This document shows positions 48,688-59,206 of a stretch of DNA of 64,000 nt, piece after piece. Position 1 is the stretch's first letter, and each line of letters starts with the position of its first letter. Source of the DNA: Tribonema minus. Its lineage: Eukaryota; Sar; Xanthophyceae; Tribonematales; Tribonemataceae. Location: assembly GCA_017506865.1 (NCBI GenBank), contig JAFCMP010000057.1, forward strand, positions 806,001-870,000. Direction: 5' to 3'. A program made the position numbers and the translations under genes. The notes beneath the pieces are model-generated. The model worked only from the letters and a program-made list of their open reading frames with translations, did not search any database and was not told the origin of the DNA.

Positions 48688-50081
48688 TCAAGAAGTACTG
48701 AAAGTGGTTCCCGCTCCTTCCGCAGCTTCCCCCTCGCTCGCGCGCTTCGATGCCAGGAACCGCCGCCGCGGCGTCAGCGTCTTCACGAGGTGCTGCTGCA
48801 GGCGGTACAGGTGCCAGGGCGAGGGCGGCTGCGTGCGCGCACAGAGAGCGGATGCGACACAGTTGAGCGCTGTGACGACGGTGATTGCTGAGCAATGTGC
48901 AGCGCGCTGAGCGCTGCCGACATACGGCAACAGCAGGGTCACACAGTTGCTCCTGCGACTGCATCTGTCAGCGAGGCGCGGCGTGCGCTGCGGCAGCACG
49001 TGCCACCGGCTGCACGGCGCTACATCCGCGGCGCCTGCTGCGCGTGTACTTCAAGTACGCCTGTCACGCCGTGCTCCACTTCAAGAGTCTCCCGCATGCG
49101 CGTGGTGCGCGCTCACCTGTGTTGGCGGCGGCGCGTCTGCAGAGTCCGGCCCCGTACCGATCGCGAGTGGCGGCCGAGCGCGGCTCCTGGCTCCCGCTGT
49201 AGCGTCCTTCACCGCGTGCATAGGAGCCGTTTCCAGGCCCTTGGCCGAGGGCATCGCGCCGTGGACGGGGGTGGCGGGCGGGAGCGTCACGTCTATCCGC
49301 AGGGGGATCATAGTTGAAGATATGATGCCGTAGCCCTCCATCCTCTCCTTCTTAGCGAACTTGACGCGCTCGCGCATGTAGATGGCGCGGAACGTGCTGG
49401 GGTCCCTGACGAACCCCGTGTCCTCCCCGGTGGCGTCGATGTACGTGACGTGCAGGTCGTCGACGTGCAGGCCGCGCAGGTCCGGGATGATGTCGGGGAT
49501 GGACTGGTACAGCTGCTCGATGTCCGCTCTGGTCATGTTCTCGCAGTGCTTGAGCCACACCTTGCCCTGGTATCCCACCTGCGGCGGGAAAAGAGCGATT
49601 GGGCGGTGAAGTAGCCACACTCCGCCACTGAGGCTGGCATTGCAAGGTGATCAGTTTTAGACAGCAGAAGCCTGAGCAAAGACAGCGTAGTGCAGGTTGC
49701 TCTCTCTCGTCGTTTGCCGCCGATGCGTCCCTGCGAGGTGTGCGTGGGATTCACTCCGCAAGGAAGCAATTCTGGAATGCACCATAATGCTGGCACACGT
49801 CCGCTTAGCTGCCGCACCACAATACTTCAAGCCAAATCTAGACTTCATCGAGATGAGGCTACGCTGCTACGGAGGCAGCCCCCGATGAGTACTGGGAATA
49901 ACCCCGGTCCCCAATCAATTCTGAAGCAAGACTCGCGTCAGCCACAAGCCTCGTTAACACCACGTGCTGCATCGACTACATGTACCTTTCTGCTATCAGG
50001 AGAGCAGCACTGAGCCTTGCCATATGTTCCTACCTTGAGAAAGACTGCGTAAGTGTATGTTGCGGAGCTAGAAGGCGCCAT
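48688..50081 (-). CDS. Unrecognised protein, possibly PB1-like
   Basis: Exons: 50081-50034 (start MAPSSSATYTYAVFLK), 49578-49117 in phase 0, and a terminal exon ending near 48688 whose acceptor I could not fix. Exon 2 reads VGYQGKVWLKHCENMTRADI, then LYQSIPDIIPDLRGLHVDDL, HVTYIDATGEDTGFVRDPST and FRAIYMRERVKFAKKER. A basic residue in an early strand followed by an acidic YIDATGEDTGF turn is reminiscent of a PB1 (OPCA) fold, which mediates dimerisation. This is inference and weak. The remainder of exon 2 is Ala/Pro-rich. The last exon probably includes WHLYRLQQHLVKTLTPRRRF and ends at TAG/TGA near 48690; another frame through the same stretch is also open. Confidence 0.55.
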
Positions 50082-51060
50082 GACTGTGGATGCCGATGAG
50101 ACGCAAGACCGCGTCGAAGCTGGTTCCACGAAGTGTGCTGGCGGCTTCATAATCTATCTCCGTTCTTTCACGGTAGCTGCCCTGGTATCTGTACCCACTA
50201 ACGCGAGGAGCAGCCTAGGTGTTCTTCAGTTTGTCGGTCAATTTTTCTTCGCAGCATTGAACTTCAGAGGACTTGAAAGTTGATGTGCCGTACCCCTGCT
50301 GGTCAGAAGGGGGAGCTTAGCCCTAACCCTCATTATAAGCAACATGTACGCCAGTACAGTGGCTAATGCTGCTGCATCATGTGGCATACACACATCAGTG
50401 AAACTTGCCTGCAGTGCGAACCCCAGGTTCTGTGTATGCTAAGCGAGACTACATCCAGCGACAACTGAGGCCAGCACCACGTGACGCTCGTTCACAATGG
50501 AAAACACAGCCCAAGCAGGCCGCGACTGAGGTCTATTTACAGCTTGTGACTACCGAAGTAGCGCTTGTGTGCAGGCAATTCCAAGAAATCAATTGGACAA
50601 CCTTCGAAAAACCCGCGTTTTCGCCCCCAAAACCCCCTCCCCCCCTATGCACAGGCCATTGCCTGCTGCGCTGCAATTGTTACAACAGAGGGCTCTTTCA
50701 GCGGTGCTCGTGGAATCTTGCAGCGAATCGCCGCTGAGACCGCACAAGTACTTTGTGCTCTGTACCACTACTTGCATGATGAAAAAACTCCTGTAAGAAC
50801 TGGAGCGGAGTGGTTAGGGAACGTGTGCATGTCGCCACGCTTCATACACGCCATTGCCGCGACGCATCACGACGCCATCGCAGTTGCCCTGCCTCGATGA
50901 CGCGCCGCGTCGTCAAACTTCAACTGTGACGCGCGTGGGCATGAGGACCCCACAGCACCGCCCAGGATAACGACAGCCGCTGAACCTCCCGAAGCATAAA
51001 GACAGCATGGGGGCACATGGCAAGCTGCGATGCGCCAGTCGCACAGCCGCTTCTCCGCCT
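50082..51060. other. Intergenic region
   Basis: It lies between the start of the PB1-like gene and the stop of the nucleoredoxin gene, both on the minus strand. No exon with splice-bounded coding character was found. It should hold the nucleoredoxin 3' end and the promoter of the PB1-like gene. Confidence 0.4.
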
Positions 51061-52379
51061 TCAGGACAGCTGCTTCCTAGTGAGGCCGCGCTTTCCGTCG
51101 TTAAAGGCGCCGACGAACGCGGCGAGCGTCTCCGGTGTGACCTCGCTGGCGTCGCTCACGTAGTACGCGCCGCGGTCCTGACACAAGCGCGGCACATTGA
51201 GCAATGCGTACCGTGTTGAGGTCTGCATCGAGGTATTGAGTATGGAGTGTCAAGTACGCAGCGTACCAGCGAGTGCCCTCCTTGCGGTGCGCCTGGGCGA
51301 TGCAATTGACAAATTAGTGTACGCCGGTGTGTGTGCGACCTCGAGGCGCTAAGGGTGCCAGCCCAGCGTGCAGATGTACATGTATGTGCATGCCACTCTG
51401 CCATGCAAGGTTAAAAGCAAGCCAGAACTGCAGCAAAACTCAGATAGCACTGCGGAATCTGCCAGAACAGGAGGGGCATACAGCCGTGCCTTGTGTGAAT
51501 TGTCTGCACGAGCTGCCTGTGCGAGAGCAACCTGGATGCATGCGCGCCCGCATAGTGTCGCAGTCACGTCCATGAAGTGGAGGTGACCGCTACATTGAAG
51601 AGTGCCAACGCGGCGCTGCACATAACTGTACGACGCGGCACAGCCATCCCAGGCAGCATGCATTGCTCTTCGCAACGACAAGGATGTCAGCACACCCTCT
51701 GCAGCTACGTGCTGGCATACTACTGGCAAAGGTGATGTGTATACGCAGCTCGATATCGCACACCGCCCATCACGCCTGGCTTCACACATCAACCTGCACG
51801 AATGCAAACCAGGATGAGAGGTTGATTAACCTGTCCACGCTTCTGCTGGGCATTGCTGCCAAGCCAAAGCTGTCAAGCGCCTCAGCCGCACATAATCTGC
51901 CAGTGCCGCTCTGACTACGCACAACTACCGCAACATACCAGTACGCAGATACACACACATGCGTGTGACGCCGAGCAGCGCTGCTACTTCAACTCCCCCG
52001 CGTGCTCACCGGAAGGTCCAGAATGAGCATCTGCGCGCCGGCGTCCGCAGACGCCGCCCCCAGCCCGCACATGGTCCGCACGCGCTGCACCACCCCCCCC
52101 GACCCCGCTGCGTAGAACCACAGCTGCACGCCGCCGCCGCCGCCGCCGCCGCCCTTGCTGAGCGCTGCCGCTGCCTCCGCCGCGGGCCGCAGCGCGCCGT
52201 CGATCGCCTCGCGCTGCTCGATGTCATCGCAGCCCTCGAGGAACGCCACGAGCGCCGGCGCGTCGTTGATGGTGAGGCCGTTGCACTCTGTCGTCATCTC
52301 CAGGTTGGAGAGCGGCTGCGGCGGCCACGGGAAGGCGGCGCCTGCGCGCGCGGCAGCGGCAGCGGCGGCGGTGGCGGCA

Positions 52380-52425
<46 letters not shown>

Positions 52426-54214
52426 GGGGACGTCGAGGTGAGGGTGTTGCGTGTTGTGTCCGCGGTGCGGCGTCAATGCAGGGGGGCCGCAATGGCGCGC
52501 CTGTGGGTGCGTCATACGCCTGCAGACGGACCATCACATTCTCAACTCATGCCAAAACTGAGTATCACTGAGAAAATGACTGACTTCCGTCCTGCAGGCA
52601 GCACTACACGATCATGCTTGCAGGGAAACAATTTCAGAGGGTCGACGGAATCAGGGAGAGAGGCACAGGTGAAAGCAGACGATGACAGCACTGGCCCTAT
52701 TCACCGTAAGCATGAGACACCTAAAACAATGGTGCGGACCCTTGCTGCAAGCACCCACTACTTGGTGACCCAGACATTCACTTTGAACTGCGTTTCAAAT
52801 GCGTGTGTGTAGTCGGGAAGAGCACTTCGTATACGGGCTTTCAACTGCAACAACCCAGAACTTCAACATACCGGTGGGGTCCTCCATGGCAGCGCCCCGC
52901 GCCCCCGCGTTGACCACGGTGCCGTCCGGCGCGACGGTGATGAGTGAAGGGATGCCGGTGACGCGAAAGCGTGTCGACAGGGCCGTCTTCTCATCGCGCT
53001 TGGCGTACGGCAGCGACAGCCACGGCATCGTGGCTCTGCACGGCGAATATGGCAGCGAGCACCAAAACGTGTCATTTTGCGCTGCCCCGCGATCGCTGCC
53101 ACTGCTTTAGAAGGGTGTTGAGCAATGCATTCACAGAGCGACCAAGGGGCCTCATGTGCGTGGAATGCATAGAGTCACTGCTTTGCGCGCCAAGCCGCGG
53201 CTGTCCGCGGGTCCCAGGTACACGTCAATGAGGGCCCCGCGCTGGCAGCCGAGCTCAGTGCTGAACTCTGCTGAGAAATGGGGTAGTAGCACTTTAAAAT
53301 TCAACGATGCTGGATGATCAGCGTGAGCGATTGACCTCTGACTGACGCACAATGGGCGTTTTGTTACTGGAGCGTTGCGGCTCAGGAAGTCCAGCTTCAG
53401 CTCCAAATGAGCATGTGATGCTTGAAGGCAAGGCTCTACGGTTTGCCTCAACGATCAGATCAGGCACCAAATAGGCTTGCAAATAGAGATCATGCAGTGG
53501 AAACTTATTACATAGCGCTGCGAGTGAAATGTCAAAACACGACTTTTGACCAGTGTTTGAGAGTACTGCTCTGCATGTATGATGGTAATGAATGCACGTG
53601 ATGGGCACCTGTATTCGTCAAACTGCGCTTCGCTCCTGTCCGATGACAGAAATATGAACTCAAAGTCGTCCCGGCCAGCCGCTCGCATTGCCTCATACAC
53701 CTTCACAAGGGCGGGGGTGAACATCCGGCATGGAGGGCACCAATGTGCGCTGCAGGGAACACGAGACAGCACACAAGACACAACACGAGACACAGCAACC
53801 GTTACTTATGTCCAAGTACATCTGGCAGATGCTGACAACGAGAAAGTCTTTTGTAGCTGACCCTAGCATTGGTACATCACACAATGCCACAGCACAACCA
53901 GCAAACGCATATACCAAGCCTTCAGGTGCCCCGTGGAAATGTTTGATGTTCTACGACGAGCTTGCGTGCTTTGGCTGTCGCTATAGCGTGTCACGGTCCT
54001 GCAGTTGCGATGCGTGGAACAATACACCGGCAAAGATCAAGTTGGTGCCACTTGCATACGAGTGCTGCTGCCGGATCATTCCATGTGCTCGTTTGCATTA
54101 CCTGAAGTATAGAGCGAGGGATTTTCCTGCGAGGCTGCTAATCGGCACCGTGTTGCCCTTGGGCCCCACCAGATCTCCAGTGCCCAGCATCGCCAAAATG
54201 TCGTTTGACGCCAT
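51061..54214 (-). CDS. NXN: Nucleoredoxin (thioredoxin-fold oxidoreductase), complete
   Basis: Five exons: 54214-54102, 53749-53609, 53035-52872, 52341-52010 and 51177-51061. Every phase matches and they give 288 residues. The start MASNDILAML leads to SSLAGKSLALYFSAHWCPPC, with the redox motif WCPPC at residues 41-45, then RMFTPALVKVYEAM, FIFLSSDRSEAQFDEYRATM, PWLSLPY and RVTGIPSLITVAPDGTVV with the cis-Pro of the thioredoxin fold. A second thioredoxin-like half (QLWFYAAGSGG, DRGAYYVSDASEVTPE) has no CxxC. Nucleoredoxins reduce disulfides in signalling proteins in cytosol and nucleus. A Gly run of eight residues (GGC repeats) sits in the second half. A (GGC)n/CAG-rich intron precedes exon 4. 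The start is 106 bp from the 3' end of the tRNA gene on the same strand. Confidence 0.93.
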
Positions 54215-54307
54215 AGTGTCTCGCTCAATGGAGAGCCGAGGAGGCCAAAAACTGTGGATCTTCTGTGAGGATCTTCTGAGTGCACACGTGTCCAAAACAA
54301 CGAGGCG

Positions 54308-54312
54308 AAAAA
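54308..54312 (-). terminator. RNA polymerase III T-tract terminator
   Basis: A run of five T on the minus strand starts eight bases after the tRNA discriminator base, with an earlier TTTC. This is a typical Pol III stop. Confidence 0.6.
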
Positions 54313-54319
54313 GAAAGCT

Positions 54320-54390
54320 TGACTTGGCCGGGAATCGAACCCGGGTCGAATGCATGGCAAGCATCCATTCTACCATTGAACCACCAAGCC
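54320..54390 (-). tRNA. tRNA-Gly, anticodon GCC
   Basis: A 71-nt cloverleaf. The acceptor stem GGCTTGG pairs with CCAAGTC and has discriminator A. The A box is TGGTTCAATGG, the anticodon stem is GATGC/GCATT, the loop is TTGCCAT, which gives GCC, and the T arm is CCGGGTTCGATTCCCGG with a perfect B box. There is no intron, and CCA is not encoded. It matches the layout of eukaryotic tRNA-Gly(GCC) (variable region minimal, 71 nt). It is flanked upstream by a tail-like segment of the SINE family described below, so it could be the parent gene or a recently retroposed copy. Confidence 0.95.
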
Positions 54391-54397
54391 TTTACTT

Positions 54398-54452
54398 GTG
54401 CTCAGAGTGGGGATGATGAGTGTCTGACCCACATAGACAGACAAAAAAACTT
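54398..54452 (-). mobile_element. SINE tail-like segment just upstream of tRNA-Gly
   Basis: On the minus strand, GTCTATGTGGGTCAGACACTC and GAGCACAAGTAAA resemble the 3' part of the full SINE copies (TCTGCATATGCGGGTCAGA, GAGCAGGAATAAAC). It directly precedes the tRNA head, as in a head-to-tail SINE dimer. Confidence 0.5.
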
Positions 54453-54587
54453 GTTCTGTATATACGATGTTTTACTCAGCGATTGCCCTCCCAACCCGCA
54501 ATACCTCCAGTTGCTCTCCAGCCTCTGTGCTTGGCAGTAGTGAGCACTCAGGTGATGCTGGTCACGCACGTGAACAATAATTGAAAT

Positions 54588-54725
54588 GGCTTGGTGGTTC
54601 AGTAATCATGCTGGTAGCCTAAGGTGTGCCAAGGTGGGCGGTTGGGGATCCATGAGTCTGCATATGCGGGTCAGATATACTCGGCAGCACGCACTTTTTG
54701 AGCAGGAATAAACTTTTTATTCTCG
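54588..54725 (+). mobile_element. tRNA-Gly-derived SINE, copy A
   Basis: The element starts GGCTTGGTGGTTCAGTAATC, matching the first 15 nt of tRNA-Gly (GGCTTGGTGGTTCAA), and keeps an A-box-like start. The body is shared with copy B: CATGCTGGTAGCC, GCCAAGGTGGG, GTTGGGG, GAGTCTGCATATGCGGGTCA, and an AATAAACTTTTTATTC tail. The anticodon and T arms are not preserved. Length is about 138 bp. Confidence 0.75.
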
Positions 54726-54898
54726 GATGTTTATTCTCGCGTGCGTGTTGTGCAGTACTTGGCTTCCGCGGCTCCGAAAGAGCTGGTATGCAGCGGCGCA
54801 GCAAATAAAATGGTCAACAGAGTCGCCTTGAAAGAAGGGTACAGTTCAAATCATGGTCAATATGCTGACGAGGCACGGTCATCAACTGCCAAGTAATA
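54726..54898. other. Short intergenic stretch with AATAAA on both strands
   Basis: It contains AATAAA on the plus strand near 54803 and, in the adjoining SINE tail, AATAAA on the minus strand. The latter could end the minus-strand gene that stops at 54899. No coding sequence is seen. Confidence 0.4.
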
Positions 54899-56105
54899 CT
54901 ACTCGAAAACGTTGCCCCGACCCACAACAAAGTATGTGTGGCACCTCTGTTTACAAGTTCTTGCAGAGAGTGCAGTGGTCTTGTTAGATTGTGACAATTT
55001 CCCACATGCATCTATGTCCGACTGCGCACTACTGCAGCAATGCCACATGCAGGCCATCAACACGACACAGCCCTCGCCATCTTGCATACCAACTCTGCGG
55101 AATCCGATGCAGACACCAACTACAATTCTGGTGAAGCAGTGCTCGTGCTGGTGAAGTGCATGCATGACCAGGCAATGGCAATTGCAACAGCTGTCGCAGG
55201 GAGAGGCACGGTTGGATTTGCACCTCATAATTCGTGATGCAAGAGTGAATTCTGTTGTGACTGACCGCCGCTGCACTCTAAACCAGGTCCTACACTCCCG
55301 GGCCCGCCTCGCCACCCGCCGCCAGTCTGATCTCCAGGCCGCCCGCAACAAGGTACTCGGCGCTGGACGCAACCGGAAAGCGGCCGTGAGCCCCCCCAAC
55401 CACACGCTGACCAGGACCACGAAGCACACGTTGATCGCCGCGCGCCCCCCCTCATTGCCGGGGATGCTCACTCGCATCCACGGCCTGCTCCCCCCGCAGC
55501 ACCGCCCGTGCAGAACCAACACTTGCGCCAGCTCGATCTCCTCATAGTCGCCATCGATCAACTCGAAGAAGATGCCGTCGAGGGCGCAGTGGTCAATGAG
55601 CAACGCCGCCAGCAGCCGGCGGACGTTGACAACCACCAAGCGGCTCGCCAGTGCATTGACGTTGCCGCAGACCTCTTGCGGCAGCGCCACCAGCAGCTGC
55701 CCCTCGTGGTCGTACATGGCCCTGGCCTGCTGCATGCCGGTGTGATTGGGCTGCACCGATGCGCATATCTGCTGCGCCTGAGTCTCAGCGGCCTCCCGCG
55801 CGCGCGCGACGTCCGCCGCTGGGCGCCGCTGCAGGTACAGGATACCCCTGAGGCGTAAGGAGATGCGCTGGCCCGCAGCCACGACATACGCCGCCGCGAG
55901 GCATGGCCGGCGCCGCGGTGACGCAGGCTGCTGGTGCCCCCATAGCCATAGTACGAGCCGATGGCCTGCTCACTGCTTACCTCCAGGTCGCGCTCCGCCA
56001 CAACGCTGAGGACGTTGGCGTTGCCGGCGAAGGCAGCCAGCAACGCCTCATCAGCGTTGTCGTCACCCTCCTCGCCCTCCTCCGTGATTGCCGCTGCAGC
56101 GGCCA
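54899..56105 (-). CDS. Unrecognised protein with one membrane segment
   Basis: A minus-strand frame from an ATG at 55882 runs 327 residues. It has a charged first 70 residues, then RLVVVNVRRLLAALLIDHC, FELIDGDYEEIELAQVLVLH and a hydrophobic stretch INVCFVVLVSVWLGGLTAAF (about residues 150-169) suited to span a membrane. An exon in a different frame lies just upstream (about 56093-55910; AFAGNANVLSVVAERDLEV, EQAIGSYYGYGG) and probably joins it, but I found no phase-consistent intron, so a frameshift is possible. The Cys-rich end beyond about residue 260 may be read-through into non-coding DNA. A SINE occupies the region immediately 5'. I do not recognise the family. Confidence 0.45.
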
Positions 56106-56110
56106 AAGAA

Positions 56111-56255
56111 AAAACTTTTTTATTCGTGCTTAGAGGCGTGATGTTGAGTATCTGACCTGCATATGCAGACTCAAGCACCCCCAACCCACCTTGGCTTCCT
56201 ACAAACGTGGATCCACACCTAGTAGCTGCCAGCATGATCACTGAGCCACCAAGCC
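56111..56255 (-). mobile_element. tRNA-Gly-derived SINE, copy B
   Basis: Minus strand: GGCTTGGTGGCTCAGTGATC, CATGCTGGCAGC, GCCAAGGTGGGTTGGGG, GAGTCTGCATATGCAGGTCA, then AATAAAAAAGTTTTTTC. Head, body and tail align with copy A in the opposite orientation elsewhere. An open frame starting at 56322 runs through it and is an artefact. Confidence 0.75.
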
Positions 56256-56261
56256 CATGTC

Positions 56262-56378
56262 CTCTTTCGAGTACGTTTTTATCACCCGACAAACCTCCGT
56301 GTAAAGACTCGGACACCCCCAAGGACCATGTGAGTCACACACCAACAAGGCGTAGCTACTCACTTGACCCACCAAGCC
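56262..56378 (-). mobile_element. tRNA-Gly-derived SINE, copy C (diverged, tandem with B)
   Basis: Minus strand: GGCTTGGTGGGTCAAGTGAG head, CTTGGGGGTGTCCGAGTCTT body, GGGTGATAAAAACG tail. It ends within seven bases of the head of copy B, forming a head-to-tail dimer. Confidence 0.6.
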
Positions 56379-56394
56379 CACATTTTCTTTTTGG

Positions 56395-56450
56395 TACACA
56401 CCTGTTTTACTTCCTGAGGTCTGCACACCCCAAAAAACTGCACAAACCAG
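56395..56450 (-). mobile_element. SINE fragment, copy D (3' part)
   Basis: Minus strand TTTTGGGGTGTGCAGACCTC and GAAGTAAAACAGG resemble the body and tail of copy C. It immediately precedes C in the same orientation, suggesting a third unit of a tandem array. Confidence 0.4.
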
Positions 56451-56898
56451 GCACATCAGTGCTCAGCAGGACAACATCGACTGTGCTGGTGGGCTGTGAG
56501 TTGTCATGAGGCCAATGTGCATGGCATGCATCGACAGCTCCTAATGTGCATTGTCACTTGCGATGCATCTTGCTACGCACTTTGGGACTCATGCATGCTC
56601 AGCTACATGCGGCACAGCAGCCAGCCGGCTCTGGATATAACAAACATGCAGTGTGCAGGCATCACACGGATACAAGGGGCAAGCACCACGCACTGCAGAG
56701 AGAGCTCGCAAGTAGGTTACCTTGCTGACTCAGACGCGCTGAAGGTTTGCATGCACATTTACGAACTTGCTCATAATTCCCGCCTTGACGTACAAGTCTA
56801 CTCCTGCCCTGCAAAGGACTGTCACTGAAGCACTGTCTGAATGATGCCAGGCATGTTTACTGTACACTGCACCTGCTGTGACTGCACACGCCACTGCC
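56451..56898. other. Intergenic region
   Basis: No supported gene or RNA. It lies between the SINE array and the 3' end of the broken ankyrin gene. Confidence 0.4.
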
Positions 56899-57898
56899 TC
56901 ACCGCCCTGGGCAGCCATTGGCGCGCGCCCACTGCAGCACATCGAGGTGCCCGTTAGCGGTAGCTCTGCGGCACGTCTCCACGTCCCACGGACACCCGTT
57001 GCGCTTTAGCCACTGCAGTACCTCGAGATGTCCGCCGCCGGCAGCAGTGGCGCATGACCAGCTGTCCCAGGGGCATCTGTTGGCATGCAGCCACTGGAGC
57101 ACCTCCAGCTGCCCGCTGCTTGCAGCTCTGCTGCACGCCCAACTATTACACGGACAGCCACTTGCTCGCGCCCATTGCAACATCACAAGGTCCCCGTTGA
57201 ATGCGGCGTAGCCGCACACCAGCCAATTCCATGGACAGCCATTCTGCCGCGCCCACTGCAACACCGCCATGTGTCCTCCCCCTGCGGCTTTGCTGCCGGT
57301 CTCCTCTTACCAGGCACAGCCGTTGGCACGCGCCCACTGCAGCACCGTAAGGTGCCCATGGCGTGCAGCGCTGCTGCAGGTATCGCTGTGCCAACGGCAC
57401 CCGTTCTGTCGCAGGTACTGCAGCAAGGGCAGATGTCCGCCTTCGGCAGCTAGCGATGCGTGCTTCGCTGATAACGGCAGCTTGCAGAGGGTACGTAGCA
57501 GGCGCAGTTCTGGCAGGTTGCCGCAGCATATGCACGCCTTCAAGGCCACCGCCGGCAATAGGCCATTCTGCAATGCCCAATGAAGAAGGCTAGTGCTGGC
57601 GACAGCATCGTCCCTAAAGTACCCCAGCATATTTTGTAAGAGTAGTATGCAGTAGGCCTGTGCACCTTCTCGGCCGCAGTGCGGAAAGTAACGCACGTGC
57701 TCCTGACCATGAGCGAGGAGGCAGGAAAGCTACGACGTGTTCGGCGAGCGCAGGAATGAGCATGGGGTGCTCTGCCGCCTCCTTCCTCCTCATGGCCCTG
57801 CTCTGCGGCATCCTGTTGATCTTGGTCGATGCGGAGGCAGCAACGATTAGCGCTGATGCTGCTTTGACATCGACGTGCTCGTGTGTCGGTCGTGTCAC
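56899..57898 (-). pseudogene. F-box-like/ankyrin-repeat gene with an in-frame stop
   Basis: On the minus strand an F-box-like start (MLIPALAEHVVAFLPPRSW, about 57760-57700) is followed, after a frame change, by at least eight ankyrin units of the WxxxNGCPWD type. Examples are HLPLLQYLRQNGCRWHSDTC, HLTVLQWARANGCAW and DLVMLQWARASGCPCNSWAC. The unit after NGCAW reads TGG-TAA-GAG-GAG-ACC where W-D-E-E-T is expected. TAA at 57307-57309 therefore replaces an Asp codon, and the reading frame continues intact on both sides. Such genes mediate protein recruitment to SCF ubiquitin ligases when functional. The frame change near 57650 plus the stop suggests a pseudogene. A 29-nt GTAAGA...GCAG intron is conceivable but would shift the frame. 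Confidence 0.75.
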
Positions 57899-58025
57899 TC
57901 AACACAAGGCCACAACTTCAACTGGTACTTCAAGCTTGAAGTGAAGTTCGCCACTCATACGTAGTAAGCAACCTAAGCGGATTGCTGCCGCCGCATGAAA
58001 GCTGTTCCGTTAGCGCTGTCCCAAC

Positions 58026-58274
58026 ATGCAGCCCAAGGTACAGGCGGTCGTCAACTCACAGCTTGGCGCCCTGAAGCAGCTGGATGCTGACGTCTTCGAG
58101 TACGTCGGGAGCATGCTGGCGGATGTGGAGAGCCACGATTGCGATGAGGAGACTCTGCAGGAGGCAGTGGAGACTCTGCAGGAGGCAGTGGATCCAATCC
58201 TGCTGAGCAGTGGCATGTTGCAAGGAAAAAGTGTGGCTGAGGCGAAGATCAGCGAGCTGGCTGAAACACCACGG
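58026..58274 (+). CDS. ABCF3/GCN20-like N-terminal exon
   Basis: ATG 58026 opens MQPKVQAVVNSQLGALKQLD, then ADVFEYVGSMLADVESHDCD. The next part has a duplicated ETLQEAV and ends AEAKISELAE. The pattern (short helix, hydrophobic D-x-x-V-F-x-Y-V, acidic loop, helices) resembles the N-terminal domain of ABCF3/GCN20, a translation-associated ABC-F ATPase. A donor (CGG|GTGATG) at 58275 would end the exon in phase 0; otherwise the frame runs to a stop at 58436. No ABC ATPase exons (Walker A or LSGGQ) follow in this window, so the rest is missing, moved, or this is a stand-alone fragment. Confidence 0.5.
58151..58192 (+). repeat. 21-bp in-frame tandem duplication
   Basis: GACTCTGCAGGAGGCAGTGG plus A occurs twice without mismatch, giving ETLQEAVETLQEAV in the ABCF3-like exon. 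Exact identity indicates a recent event. Confidence 0.85.
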
Positions 58275-58813
58275 GTGATGCTGGGCGTTGGCGAATGGTG
58301 GATCCAAGGGCCTGTAAGCATGCACAATTTGACTATGTATCGTACACGGTTTATTCGCAATGTCATGGTACGCCCACTTTGGAACACGAGTCAGGGCATA
58401 TTGTCGGCTTCGAGGCATCCAAGAAGGCTTTCATGAAAATTGCGTACCTCATTTATTGCGACGAGCAGAGATGAATAGGCTCATGCGCAAGAGCACATGT
58501 CATGGCAACTGCGGCCGCTAACGTGTTTTTGCAGCACCGCCAGGCGGGAAGAAGTGGCGGGTAATGCATGTGGCTGCAGCACAGCCTGCAGCAGTCAGCA
58601 GCGGTACTGCTCTACATGCGAGGGCGTCACTGTCACACCAGCGCAGAGCACAAAGAGCACTGCTACACTGCGCAGGCTTTTGTCAGCGCCCCACGCGGCT
58701 GCGTGTGAAGTTGCCATGCATGCGAGCTGGGCATTCCGGATTTGGTGATGGTCATTGTTGTAAGCGTGGTGGAATGTATCGCGCAGCCCTGCTGGTCCAG
58801 AAGCACAGCTCCG

Positions 58814-59206
58814 TGCTCGCACTTGCCAGCAAGTGCAAAAAAGACGGGACGTCTTCTGAGCCACTGCTTCTTTGGGGAGCCGTGCATCGCCGCGACAGCA
58901 GCACCGCCAGCAGCAGCAGCATCACCAGCAGCAGCAGGCTCAGCACGCAGCGCCGTCGCGAGCGTCGTGCTGGTGGGGGGGGGTGCTGCGCTGCGCAGCG
59001 CTGGGACCTCGTCATCGTGGTTGACGTCGTGGCCCGCTACCTGTGCGGCTTCGGCCTCTATTTAGACCCAGATGACCAGGACCTGGACTGGATGGGCACC
59101 ACCGGGACTTAAGCAGCGATGCCATGGTGTTGGACTTCGCAGAAGTGGTGGCTCGGATGACCTGCCGAGCTCTTCATACTTGCTGGCAAGTGTGAGTGCG
59201 GACCCC
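58814..59206. repeat. Inverted duplication of about 85 bp
   Basis: Plus-strand 58814-58895 and minus-strand 59206-59120 are homologous. Both contain CACTTGCCAGCAAGT and then TCxGAGCCACxxCTTCT. The encoded peptides agree too: LALASKCKKDGTSSEPLLL on plus, LTLASKYEELGRSSEPPLL on minus. The arms are separated by about 225 bp. Confidence 0.7.

Noticed and set aside
54588-54660. Second tRNA-Gly gene
   Set aside because: Only the first 15 nt match. There is no anticodon arm or B box, so it is a SINE head.
56111-56322. Start of the membrane-protein gene at an ATG at 56322
   Set aside because: That part of the frame lies inside two SINE copies. The coding part begins after an AG acceptor near 56094.
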